Source: Terebella lapidaria
Lineage: Eukaryota; Annelida; Polychaeta; Terebellida; Terebellidae
Direction of reading: 5' to 3'
NCBI GenBank assembly: GCA_949152475.1
Contig: OX424559.1
Span: 36,067,119-36,131,118, forward strand
Length of the DNA: 64,000 nt
The notes beneath the pieces are model-generated. The model did not search any database. It was given only the letters and a program-made list of their open reading frames with translations, and was not told where the DNA came from. Shown piece by piece: positions 21,940 through 32,900 of this stretch. Positions within the stretch are counted from its first letter, which is position 1; the number at the start of each line of letters is the position of its first letter. Made by a program: the position numbers and the translations under genes.

Positions 21940-24084
21940 TGCCATGGCATCACACCCCGGAAGCCGATGTACGTAACGCGCGTGACGGACATAAAAATGG
22001 CGAAAGGTCTGTTTTAGTTCGAAAGATTAACGTCGATCATCCTCACTTCAATACCGAGTTACTACCTGACAATATGCAGTTAGACAGATAAGATATGTTT
22101 ACGTATCGTGTCGCAAAGATGGTAGTCGCATCGTGCTTTAATTTTGTGTATTTTGAGATACAAATATTGGCGGGGATGTCCGTAACGCCAACACTTGATT
22201 TCCGTAACGCGATATGAAGTTTTGTGGACGATGTTCGTGACGCTATGGATGACAAAGCTGTTAACAGACCTGTAGTCGTGTAAATGTGGCAATACGTTGA
22301 CTCGTGTCTCTCGATGGTCACCGGAAAGGCTTTATTGAATCATCACGTATAAGGTGAAATTCACAAAGCGTTAAATGATATCTGTTCTGCGAGTGCTTAC
22401 TGTCCGTGTGAAGGCGGAGATCCTTCTTGTAGCAGAAAGAAGCTCCACAGTCATCCGCATCACACTTAAAACTCTTTCTGCTACGTAAATAAAACTGACA
22501 CACGACAGCCTATTAAGCAAAAGAGCGCCTTTGACATACACTTATATACAGCAGCCCGCAGAGGCCAGATACTGTAAGGTGTAAGACTATATTTATATAT
22601 TTTATATTTATGTAAAACTATAATATATTTTCACACCTTGCAGTATTTGGCCTCTACGGGGTTCCGTATTTATACGTGTGGCCCGCCTAATAACTGCACA
22701 ATACTTACAATTATCACCCAAACAATCTGTGGTCATATAGTTATTGTTCATTTACATGGACAATATTTTATCGAAAGAGGTTGGCCTATAGACCAACAAC
22801 TCATATAGGGCCTACCCCAACATGTTGCAATTCATGGGCCAGGAATGAGGTCTTATTGATGTAGCCCCGGCCACACACTCGGCACTCGTGTCGGACCTTC
22901 CCGTCTCCCCTCAACTTGTGCTCTCTCAAGCCACTCTCCGACGCAAATGTCCGTCCACAGTTTGAACACACTGTTTCAATTCGGAGCAGAGTGATTTACA
23001 TTGAAATAATACCATGTGGATCAAATTTTCATTAAACAAATCATCTAAATAGTTTGCATGATAACGCGCGCGCGCCAATGATTACATTTCCCAAATTGTC
23101 CCCTTACGATGTTGCGCCCGTTGTTTAACGGGGGTGCTCGAAGAACTTGGCAAGAAGACGATGCTCCCATCGTGGCCATGGGCGACACTATCTGCACATT
23201 TGAAAAAAACCCAAAAGACAAGTAGACTTGGGCATGATACACATATTCATGTTCACTTCCAGTTGACTCTCGTATGACAGCATTGTCATAATCAGCTCAT
23301 ATTTATGATGCTGCAGTTGGCATAAATATTCGTATTATTGATTTCATTTAGATATCACAAGTCCTCTGAAACAACTGAAAATGTATCATATGTGGTGGGG
23401 CACATGTTGGTCGTTGTTGAACAAGGGAGCAAAACAACTGTTTTGAACAATTCAACTCTTAACAGAAAACAATAAATACGTCATCTCACCCTCCTGCATG
23501 CCAGACTGTGAGGGAAATTAATTGACACATGAACACATAGACTGGCACAGCATTCGCTCCTTATAACAGTTAGCGATCGAACTAATATTTTTTTAATTTA
23601 GTATCAATATTCTTATCAAAATAATCATTACCTCGCTGCTCCTTTCGCCATACGTGCATCTACACTCGCATCAGAAGCTGGGTAAAGAAGCATGCAATTA
23701 GATTGTGACACTGACAAATACTAAGGTCCTGCTATTTTACATCAACGTGGTGAAAGTTTACCCGGAAAATAACTCTTTTGCCGCGCGTTACGGACATCCT
23801 GAAATCGCGTTACGGAAATCAATCACGAAAATCAGTCGGGCGTTACGGACATCCCCGCCAATATTTGTATATGAAAATACACAAAATTAAAGCACGATGC
23901 GACTACCATCTTTGCGACACGATACGTAAACATATCTCATCTGTCTAACTGCATATTGTCAGGTAGTAACTCGGTGTTGAAGTGAGGATAATCGACGTTA
24001 ATCTTTCGAACTAAAACAGACCTTGCGCCATTTTTATGTCCGTCACGCGCGTTACGTACATCGGCTTCCGGGGTGTGCATGGCA
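21940..24084. mobile_element. 2.1-kb inverted-repeat element carrying a zinc-finger gene
   Basis: The left arm (21940-22215) and right arm (23801-24084) are inverted copies of about 275-285 bp, nearly identical by eye, starting TGCCATG and sharing CACACCCCGGAAGCCGATGT. Both contain repeated TGTCCGTAACGC phrases. The 1.6-kb interior holds a three-exon C2H2 gene on the minus strand and no transposase. No clear target duplication was found. It could be a non-autonomous foldback element with captured cargo, or an inverted duplication around a host gene. Confidence 0.65.
22318..23179 (-). CDS. Small C2H2 zinc-finger protein (3 exons) inside the inverted-repeat element
   Basis: Exons on the minus strand: 23179-23086 (ATG GCC ACG, good context), 22970-22816 and 22473-22318. 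Donors GTAATC and GTAGGC and acceptors GAAACAG and AGAAAG keep the frame (phases 1 and 0), giving 134 residues. Exon 2 holds two fingers: CSNCGRTFASESGLREH, ending with an irregular HKLRGDG, and CRVCGRGYINKTSFLAHELQH. Exon 3 holds the third, FKCDADDCGASFCYKKDLRL followed by HTDSKH. Linkers are not the classic TGEKP, so DNA, RNA or protein binding are all possible. A possible upstream exon (ATGGCGAAAGGAGCAGCGAG then GTAATG, near 23631-23650) does not join in phase. It occupies most of the interior between the arms. Function unknown. Confidence 0.6.
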
Positions 24085-24105
24085 TACCCTTCTCTAACAA
24101 ATCTC

Positions 24106-24230
24106 GGCCCAAGTACCATACACTGCTCCTCAATACTACTCGTCCATTGAAAACATACCATTTAATCCGTCTCGCACCTTTTTAATCCTTATTGAATATA
24201 GAGGAAGGCGCAGGATATGATACTTGGGCC
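24106..24230. mobile_element. MITE of the GGCCCAAGTATCATA family, copy 6, with near-perfect 8-bp target duplication
   Basis: A full-length copy (GGCCCAAGTACCATACACTG ... GATATGATACTTGGGCC) flanked by CAAATCTC (24098-24105) and CAAATCTA (24231-24238), 7 of 8 matching. Confirms the 8-bp duplication seen at copy 2. Confidence 0.85.
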
Positions 24231-24479
24231 CAAATCTACCCTGCCTTTGTGCTCGTCTGTAATTGACCTTACGACGATGTATGCTTTGAGTTGTTTGTCC
24301 GAGGGGATTACTATTGTTTGGCAATATTTGTCCGAGGTGTATGCTTCACAGAAAAGGTGTTCAACCATGACAGTCGTAAGGGGTCATTTGTATTGAAACT
24401 CGCTGCAAACATGTCTAGCCATGTTAAATTTCTGTACGACTTACTTAATCCACCTATCCAGCAGGCGTAGGATAGGTAG

Positions 24480-25250
24480 GTAGCCCAGTGGCTAATATCT
24501 CGCTTGTTATCGACTTTACAGCTTAGGAATCAATTATGAACATATAGGAAATGATATATGCAGATTATTGTCATGACCTTGAATTTGACCTTTGACCTCA
24601 TTTTCAAGGTCACAGGACAAAATGGCTAATATCTCACTTGTTATCGATTTTACAGCTTAGGAATCAATTGTGGACATATAGAAAATGATATTTGCTGAAT
24701 ATTTTCGTGACCTAGAATTTAACCTCTGACCTCATTTCAAGGTCAAGAGCACAAAATGGCTAATATCTCGCTTATTATAGACTTTACAGCTTAGGAATCA
24801 ATTGTGAACATATACATGATATAGGAAATGTTATATTCTGAATATTGTGATGACCTTGAATGTGACCTTTGACCTCATTTTCAAGGTCACAGGACAAAAT
24901 CGTTAATACCTCACTTATTATCGATTTTACAGCTTAGGAATCAATCATGGGAATAGGAAATGATATATGCTGAATATTCCTGTGACCTTGAATTTGACCT
25001 CTGACCTCATTTTCAAGGTCAAGAGCACAAAATCGCTAGTATCTCGCTTATTATCGAATTTACAGCTTATGAACCAATTGTGAACATATAATAAATGTTA
25101 TATTCTGAATATTGTCATGACCTTGAATTTGACTGTTGCCTTTATTTTCAAGGCCACAGGACAAAATTGATAATATCTCTCTGTTTATTGAATTTACAGC
25201 TTAGTGAATACCTGTGGACATGATATATGCTTAATATTATATATGCTGAA
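24480..25250. repeat. 134-bp satellite rich in AGGTCA half-sites
   Basis: The phrase GCTAATATCTCGCTTATTAT (variants) starts near 24491, 24622, 24757, 24900, 25034 and 25168, so the period is about 131-143 bp. In the first unit TGACCTTGA lies at 24574, TGACCTTTGACCT at 24586-24598 and AAGGTCA ends at 24612; later units keep variants. Related single copies occur, reversed, at 41700-41917 and 45367-45440. Confidence 0.85.
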
Positions 25251-25299
25251 TATTCTCTTTATATGTTTAACATCTAAAATATTAAACATATATTGTCCG

Positions 25300-25770
25300 G
25301 TAACCTATCTTTGGCTCTTGGCCTAATTTTTGGTTTGCTGGGGCTTTCTAGCCCTATTGTGGGTACATATTACCCTTGGCGAGGCACAAGCGCAGCGAGT
25401 CCCAAGCGGCTAGGGGTCTGGGGCCCGCTTAAGGGCCCCAGAAACCCAATGCGTTTTGCGTTTGCTGGTGCTTTCTAGCCCTATTCTGGGTACATATTAC
25501 CCTTGGCGAGGCACAAGCGCAGCGAGTCCCAACCGGCTGGGGGTCTGGGTACTTGAGCGGGCCCCAGAAGCCAAACGTTCTTTGGGGTTTGCTGGTGCAC
25601 TCTAGCCCTATTTTGGGTACATATAACCCTTGGCGAGGTACGAGCACAGTGAGTCCCATGCGGCGCTAGGTCTGGGCCCCGGTCAAGGGCCCCAGAAGCC
25701 AAGCGCTTTTTGGTATTTGCTGGTGTATTCTAGCCCTATTTTGGGTACATATTACCCTTGGTGCAGGGAG
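25300..25770. repeat. About 128-bp satellite, four copies
   Basis: TCTAGCCCTATT recurs at about 25347, 25473, 25601 and 25730, followed by TGGGTACATATTACCCTTGG (variants) and a CGAGGCACAAGCGCAGCGAG block. GC-rich relative to the surroundings; the open frames on the minus strand are repeat artefacts. Confidence 0.85.
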
Positions 25771-25959
25771 GGACAAGGGCATAGTCTCTCTAAAGATGGG
25801 GCATAAAGACATCATTTTGAAAGGGGGGCACGTGCCCCCTGTGCCCCCCCCCCCTTAGGTACGCCTATGTTGCATACTGTAATTCAAAATTCTATTGAAT
25901 ATCGTCGTATTGGGAATTACCAAACCTCGAAATACTACGAATCAGTGATTTCGGTTGAT

Positions 25960-27620
25960 GACCCTTACACTTTCTACCTTGGGCGATAATGGGGGATTTT
26001 GATCATACGACCATCGGTCATACAGCAAATGATGGGAATTGAGCACTTAAAAGTACGAAATTAATAAGGGGAATTAATCACTAATATAAGTTATTGCAAC
26101 TTTTCGATTTTTATCTTTTATCTGACCTTGACCTTGTCGTTCAATATTGAGCTGTAAAATTTCAGAGTATTGTCTCTATCATCCAGCCACATCTCCTGAA
26201 TGAAAATGGGTTAAAACGAATGAAAACTAGCTTCACAATATTTGGCCTTGAGTCTCAGAACACTCAAAAGTCGTAAAATCGTGACCGCTAATTTTTCGAC
26301 ATTGGGCGATAATAGAGGGTTTTCGTTGTATGACCATCGGTCGTAACCATACGATCGAGAATTGGCCAAAAAAACACACAAAAATATTAGTTGGAAGAAT
26401 TAATATCAAGTACAACCAGAGTTAAAGTTAATTATGTGACTTTCACTTTTTACGTTGCCATGACGACCATTTTTATTCGATTTTGACAAAATTTGAAGGA
26501 GACTGAGCCACTACCATAGTGCTTCGGTCCTATAAATTTCAGAACGATAGAACCGTTTGTCATTGAGTTATAAGCGCATATAACCGAAATAATCGAAATC
26601 GTGAACCCTCAACTTTTCGAAATCGGGAGATAATGGAAAATTTTTTATTCGTACGACCATCGGCCATAGACCATACGATCCGGAATTGGCCAACGAAAAA
26701 TACAAAAATAGTTGGAAAAATTAATATCAGGTAGGACTGGAGTTATAGCCAGTTATGTGATTTTCACACTTTCTATTGCCATGACAACAGTTTATATTCG
26801 ATTTCGACAAAATTTGACGGAGACCGAGCCATTACCATAGCGCTTCAGTCCTCAAAATTTCAGATTGATAAGGCTTTTTGTCTTTGAGTTACAGGCGCAC
26901 ACATTTGCACATTGAGTAATTGAGAAAAGTCGCTGGTAAAAAATAACCGAAATCGTGAACGCCCAATTTTTCGACATCGGGCGATAATGGAGAATTTTAG
27001 TCGTACGACCATCGACTGTACACCATATCATCTGGAATTGGCCAAAGAAAAATACAAAAATAGCTGGAAAAATTAATATCAAGTAGAACCGGAGTTATAG
27101 CCATTTATGTGATTTTCACTTTTTCCGTTGTCATGGCAACCGTTTTTATTCGATTCCGACATAATTTGACGGAGACCGAGCCATTACCATAGCACTTCAG
27201 TCCTATAAATTTCAGAACGATAGATCAGTTTGTCTTTGAGTTATAGTCGCAGACATTTGCCCTGAAAAGTCACTGGCGAAAAATAACCGAAGTCGTGAAC
27301 CCCCAACTTTTCGATACCGGGCGATAATGGAGAATTTTAGTCATACGACCATCGGCCATATACCATACGATCCGGAATTGGCAAAAGAAAAATACAAAAA
27401 TAGTTGGAAAAATTTATATCAAGTAGGCCCGGAGTTATAGATATTTATGAGATTTTCACGTTTTCCGTTGCCATGGCAACCGTTTTGATCCGATTACAAG
27501 AAAATTTGAGGAGGAGCGAGCCACTACCATACCGGACCATTTGTTTTCGAGTTATGCGCGCGGACAGACAGACGGACAGACCCAAATGCATTACCCTCTC
27601 CCCTTATCGGGGCGAGGGTA
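25960..27620. repeat. 320-355-bp satellite, five copies
   Basis: GGGCGATAATGG (variants) recurs at 25981, 26304, 26625, 26979 and 27319. Units share blocks such as GGAATTGGCCAAAGAAAAAT and GCCATGGCAACCGTTTTTAT. The array ends with GGACAGACAGACGGACAGAC and CCTTATCGGGGCGAGGGTAA, a terminal motif that I recall from other molluscan repeats. Confidence 0.85.
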
Positions 27621-27679
27621 AAAATACAAAGACAAAAACGAAGGCATAGTGAGTAGGGTACACATAGGCCTGTTTCTTA

Positions 27680-28115
27680 ACTCAATGCCTGGCAACTTGA
27701 CCAGACATGTCTTGTGTAGATCTCCCACGCCACTGGGGAACCTCGATCTGTTCCTCGTCCGTTGAACATCCCTCATCGAATGCATACTCGTGATGTATAC
27801 ATTTGTTGCGCAATACAAGTGTCGCAATAATAACAACACATGCCCTCTCTGGGGCCATCTGAATGCCTGAATGTAGATAAACGAACCTTCTTTTTAGATC
27901 ATCGTCACATCTTTCAATAGTTACGCGCGTGATCTTGTGGGAGTTGTAGCGACATTCAGCTTCACTTGAAGGATTTAGGAATGAGGTCATGAGCCAGGAT
28001 CACAAGGGATATCCACTATCTCCCAAAATGAAGTGTCCCTCATCACTCTATTCCATCGTATCATAAAGACGACTTTCTCTCAATATTCGAGAATCGTGTG
28101 TTGATCCCGTCACGT
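27680..28115 (-). pseudogene. C-terminal fragment of a Harbinger (DDE_Tnp_4) transposase
   Basis: On the minus strand the order is STHDSRILRESRLYDTME, a stop, EGHFILGDSGYPL (catalytic Asp region), another stop, then TRVTIERCDDDLKRRFVYLH (the catalytic Glu region, normally E.xFGxLK) and PERACVVIIATLVLRNKCI. These are hallmark Harbinger blocks. Two in-frame stops and loss of the N-terminus make it dead. It is a different lineage from the transposase at 15990-17347 and is cut off by a LINE fragment. Confidence 0.8.
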
Positions 28116-28132
28116 TACGACGAAATTGACGA

Positions 28133-28134
28133 TC

Positions 28135-28177
<43 letters not shown>

Positions 28178-28510
28178 AGCATTTGTACAAGGCGCCCTTT
28201 CAAGCCTAGAGCTTTTCAAAGGCGCGTTGGAACAGATGTGCTTTGAGTTGTTTTTTGAAGGCCTCTCGATTCGAACACAGTTTGAGTGACTCCGGAAGTC
28301 CATTCCACCACTTAGGTGCAACAACGCTAAAAGCCCTGTCCCCATAGCTTCGAAGATTCGTGCGCGGAACTCTCAACAAGGAGGCGGTGCTGGACCGAAG
28401 GTGTCGACCTGGTGCATATGGAGTTAGCAGCTCACACAAGTAGTCAGGAGCCTCACCATGTAACGCCTTCCACGTGAGAAGCAGCACCTTCAACAGCAGC
28501 ATCTTCAAAC
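28133..28510 (-). mobile_element. 3' end of an L2/CR1-like LINE with (TTA)n tail
   Basis: The minus strand encodes the typical C-terminus of the reverse-transcriptase protein: LLLTWKALHGEAPDYLCELL, LRSYGDRAFSVVAPKWWNGL and FKKQLKAHLF. It ends near 28180 and is followed by an ATT-type microsatellite (28138-28177), the usual 3' tail of this group. It is a 5'-truncated copy. Confidence 0.8.
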
Positions 28511-29206
28511 GTGCATCACATGCAAGGTGTACATTGATAACGCTTTCAGTTTACAAATAGCCATTCATGTTCTGAATATAAGTACCGCCCAAACACGCAA
28601 TGACCTTTGGGAACATAATCATTTTGCAGAAAAAGGCATCTACCCGCTCTTTGAAGAGCAAGTGAAACCTTAGAAACAACCACTTGCACAGAATATAGGT
28701 GCAATGAGAAGTTGTTGTTCACTGGATAATGCACCGTTTTGTCTGGACATATTATCAATATGCTGATTGGCGGCGGGCTTTGTTTCTGCTGCGTGATAAA
28801 GCCGAACATTGTGAAAACCCCATTATGGTCGGCTTTCTCATAAAACGAAAGTGACCATGTCAGTTTTTGCGCGTGAAATATCTGACCATGTCGCTTTTGT
28901 CATGGACGAACCACACGTTACACTGAAGATTACCAATACGTCAACTGCAGTGTAAATATTTCCGGCTGTAGCAGGATTAGTTGTGGTGTAGTAGGGACAT
29001 GAGTGCAGTACCTAGCAGAAACGTTTATACTGCAAGGATAACTAATGTCAAAGGGAGTTGAATAGTTTGTTTCAACGGCTGGCATTGATACAATTAACGC
29101 TCCTTGTAATTGATTGATACAACTAACGCTAACACAGTCTTGTAATTATATTTTATTCTTGAATTGATCAGTATAGAGTTGCCTGCAAAAATCAATGAAA
29201 AATAAG
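28511..29206. other. Intergenic DNA, no gene recognised
   Basis: No coding similarity was seen. The last four bases, TAAG (29203-29206), are the left target duplication of the Gypsy element. Confidence 0.5.
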
Positions 29207-29939
29207 TGTGGCGATTTTGCCCTAAGATCACGGCAGGTGATTGTAAACACACATCCCATTTGTATGGCCTTTTGTTTTGACACAGCTCCCTTCGAGCGGG
29301 CGTTGCCACGGCGACACATTGTAATTTACGCTCCAGTAAACTGTAACAATGGTCTGTATAAGCCGCGCGTGCTGTCTCTAGTTTGTGGTGTATTATAAAT
29401 ACACTGGAAGCCGCTGGCTCGGGGAGATTGTCCAAGAGCGAGTGCCGAGACAGTACGCGGGCTCAGCCATGAGCTCTGCGTCCCTGTTTCACGAGTAAAG
29501 GCCCGGTGGGGGCCCCGGGGACAGTTTCCATTGGGGGGCCCGGGCTGGGGGAGATGAGCTGCTGACTCGGGGGCGCAAGCCCTGTGGATCGCCAGTTCTC
29601 CCCCTTCCCGGGACGAGGTGACGGAGGCTCTGGCAGACCGTCGGGCTGGTGCAGAGTTCTATCTCTGCGACAGTGCCGTCGGCGAGTCCAGAGAGCAATA
29701 TGCCCACGTGTACGGGTTCCGTGAGGCCGCGCCCGAGGCCTCTCGGGCTCTACACATGGCTACATTACCATTATAATGTATAATGCATGTGATGATGTTG
29801 ATGATGATGATGTTGATGATGTGTTGTACTATGTCGTGATGTATGAGATCCGGGTTCGTTCCGGACGGACTGGTACCTGGTTGTGATACCTGTAGGGTAT
29901 CGCCCGGGCGCCCCGTACTGGGCGTCTGGGAACGTTACA
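29207..29939 (+). repeat. 5' LTR of the Gypsy element
   Basis: Starts TGTGGCGATTTTGCCC and ends GGGAACGTTACA. TATAAATA near 29393 (in TGTATTATAAATACACTGG) is a plausible TATA box. A TGATGATGTTGATGATG run lies near 29790-29822. Confidence 0.9.
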
Positions 29940-29940
29940 T

Positions 29941-29958
29941 TGGTGCCGTGACCAGGAT
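29941..29958 (+). other. Primer-binding site of the Gypsy element
   Basis: TGGTGCCGTGACCAGGAT lies one base after the 5' LTR and starts with TGG as expected for pairing with a tRNA 3' CCA. The tRNA was not identified. The miniature LTR element at 19810 has a loosely similar TGGCGAGCGTGCCAGGA. Confidence 0.65.
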
Positions 29959-30050
29959 CAGTCCGACGGCGTCCCATTGCAGCCTGAGGTCACCAAGTTG
30001 TAGCCCCTTCGTCCCTGGGGACTCCTAGCTCCTCTGGGACAACTCAAAGT

Positions 30051-32080
30051 ATGGCGGACAGAGATAAAGAAAGACCTAAAAATGAATCCGGCGGGAGGGA
30101 TAAGGGAGGTAGTGTCGTGGACCACACCCGGTCAAGCGACAGCCGCCGTGAGGCATCTTCGGGTGACTCCGGCGGCCGGAAGGAACGCGCGGAGACCCCT
30201 GCAGACAAGGCCCAGTCTGCGGAGTCGACTCCGGCTTCCCTGACTCCGTCTCCGGACGTAGAGTCGAGCCCTGCGGGGCCGCAACTGGAGTTGCCGTCAA
30301 GGCCGGACCTTGACGTGTTAGGCGCGGTAGGCGGAGCTGGCAACGGCTCTACGTCGTGCCCGCCCGTGTCCAGAATGAGCCCGTGGCAAACGGCACTCTT
30401 CCGTGGGACGTTTCCGGACGTCCGGAATCGAGCGCCGGCTACCGGCTACTGCGGGTACTTCCGAACAAGCGGACCAACGGTACCAGATGCCAAATCCGGC
30501 CGGGTGGACTCCTTCGCGAGTCTCCGGCATGGATTCCGGTCGGTCTGCACCGGGTGATGTGGTGGACCAGCTCACCGACGCACTTGGCGAGCTGGCCCCT
30601 AAAGGGCGCTATGACCGTGCCCAGTCGCCCCACCAGGGACGACCCGACCGGCGGAACCGCTCCCCTTCTCCGCAGACACGAGGCTTCTCGGGGCCTTTGT
30701 CGGAGAGGGAGAGATGGCTGATATCCGAGGCGCTTGAACAGTTTAAGCGTAATCAGCCATGTCTGAGCGTCGATCCGTCGGCCGCTTACAGTCCGGGGAC
30801 GACTGGGCCTTTGGCCCCTCCCCCGGTCTTTCCGAGTCCGCAGACGCCGGTGGTCCCCGCAAGGGGATCCGCGCCTGCTCTGCGACTCGGAGGCACCACG
30901 CTGGCGACCGCCTCGACCGTCCCGACGGCCGGAGCGCAAGCCGCGTGGTCGGCTTACCCTGGCATGCGGTACGTGCCGGGCGGGCAGTGGCAGCAGGTGG
31001 CTCCGGCCCCTAGCTATGTTAGCTATGCCACCCCATCTGGAGCTTACCCAGTAAGTTCGATGGGAGCCCCGTCCGCACCTAGTCAGGGTGGGCCAGTGGG
31101 AAGTATGGTCCCAGCAGCGAGCGTGCCCTACCCCGCTCCTACGTCCGCGGCGTTTGGGTCTGCACCCGCAGACTCTGCCGCTGGAGCGGGTAGCAGCCGC
31201 ATGTTGCCAGCGTACACGGAAGATCCCGGAGCGGGATCCGCCCGTCAGTTCCGGTCCCCAAACTATCAGGGACCCGACCAATCGTCTTGGCGGAAACGTT
31301 TCAACGGGGATAACGCCAACTCGGAGGACTTTTTACTCCAAGTATGGCGCACCGCCATGTACGAAGGATGGACCCTGGCGGAAGCCGGACACATCCTATC
31401 CGGGAGCCTAGAGGGGAAGGCTCTGCGGGTGATGCAGTGTCTGCCGGTGGGGACAGTAACTTTCGGCGAGGTTGCACGGCAACTACGTCTACTGTTCACG
31501 CCGATGACCAACAGGCGGCAGTTTGAACGGGACTTCAAAGCGCGGACCCGCCTACCGACTGAATCCGTGACAGAGTTTGCGTTTAGTTTGCGCATACTCG
31601 GCCGGAGAGCCTATCCGGATATGGAAGCCAGTCGGTTTGAGCCGATGTTGATCGATCAGTTCATCGATGGCCAGCCTTACCATATTTCTTACGGGCTGGC
31701 CACCCATGAAAAGCGATCGATGGAGGAGGCTATCAACGCTGCCCTCGCGATAGAGGTAGCTGTCCGCCCAAGACAGATGCCTCCGGCCCCGGCTCCGGCC
31801 TCGGCTGTTCCCGCGCAGGCGGCGGCACCTCCTCCAGTTCAGACATCACAGGTCACTCCGTGGCAGGCCCCGGCTTACCGGGAGCCCGCCGGAGAACCTA
31901 AACCCCAGCGGTTTGGTGCGGCGTCGCCCTCCACAGGGACGCCCGCACAGGCGGCACCGGTTGCCGCGCCGTCCTCATCCTCGGATGAGTACGACTATGA
32001 GGAGTACGATTTCGGCGCTGCGCAGATGATTGCGTACTGCGCTGGGATCGAAACTCCGGGGCCCGCGGAATGCTGTGACA
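30051..32080 (+). pseudogene. Gypsy gag region (frameshifted)
   Basis: Starts at ATG 30051, about 95 bases after the primer-binding site, with a charged N-terminus (MADRDKERPKNESGG). The frame changes between about 30400 and 30560. A Pro/Ala/Ser-rich stretch then leads to a capsid-like region at about 31265-31770 containing LLQVWRTAMYEGWTLAEAGH and FERDFKARTRLPTESVTEFA. No CCHC zinc knuckle is evident before the protease. It would form the particle shell if intact. Confidence 0.75.
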
Positions 32081-32900
32081 CTTGCTGGTACCTGCCCCTG
32101 CCACTCGGGCGGGAGCCGGTCCAGTTCCTTGTAGACTCAGGCTCGGAGGTCACCCTCGTAGCCATAGGAACGTTCCAGAAGGAACCCGCGCTCCGCGACC
32201 TTGAGTTGCGCGATCCCGGACCCTACCAGCTCTACGGAGCCGGCAACAACCGCATCCGGGTCTACGGTATCATCGATTTGCCTGTTACACTTGGGGACAA
32301 AGTGTATCCGACAGGCAATCGTTGCAGACATTGGAGCGGCCGGGATTATTGGGATGAATTTCCTCCGGGCCCACCGGGTCACCGCCAACTTCAGTGCGGG
32401 TGAGTTCTGGATGGGAGAGAACACTCACTACCTCTTCCGCATGGGTCCGGCGCATTCATTCCAAATGCGGGTGGTGCGCACCACTGTTGTGCCGCCAATG
32501 AGCGAGATGATCATCGAGGTGCGGCCGCGTCGTCCCCGCATGCCCCTCGAAGGTCGTCCGTGTATAGTGCAGCTGGTGAGCAGTTTCGCCAAGGGAACTG
32601 GGCTCGTGTTGGGTGGGACCCTGGTCAAGTCCGACACCCGCATGATGCCCCTCTTCGTGGTGAATCCTACAGACTTACCCGTTGTACTGCGGCGCGGTTA
32701 CCTAGCAGCTACAGCTACACCCGCGTCGTCTAGTCGTGTCATCCCCGACGATCCCGTCTGTCGTGCTGCGTGCGCGGCGGCGGCCGCCGGAAATGATCCG
32801 TTCACCCTGCTTTATGGGTCCGGACGGTGCGGTTGGCAAGACAGACGTTGCCAAACACCGCATCGACCTCCTAGACGAGCGTCCGATCAAACAACGTCTA
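32080..32900 (+). pseudogene. Gypsy aspartic protease region (frameshifted)
   Basis: The active-site motif FLVDSGSEVTLVA lies at about 32130-32163. A single-base frame change near 32310 splits it from the downstream half (VADIGAAGIIGMNFL, in another frame). A second change near 32800 separates it from the reverse transcriptase. Confidence 0.75.

Noticed and set aside
25429..25702. Minus-strand proteins of about 75 residues
   Set aside because: Antisense readings of the 128-bp satellite.
30439..31281. 280-residue minus-strand protein
   Set aside because: Opposite strand of the GC-rich gag region; GC-rich DNA has few stops.
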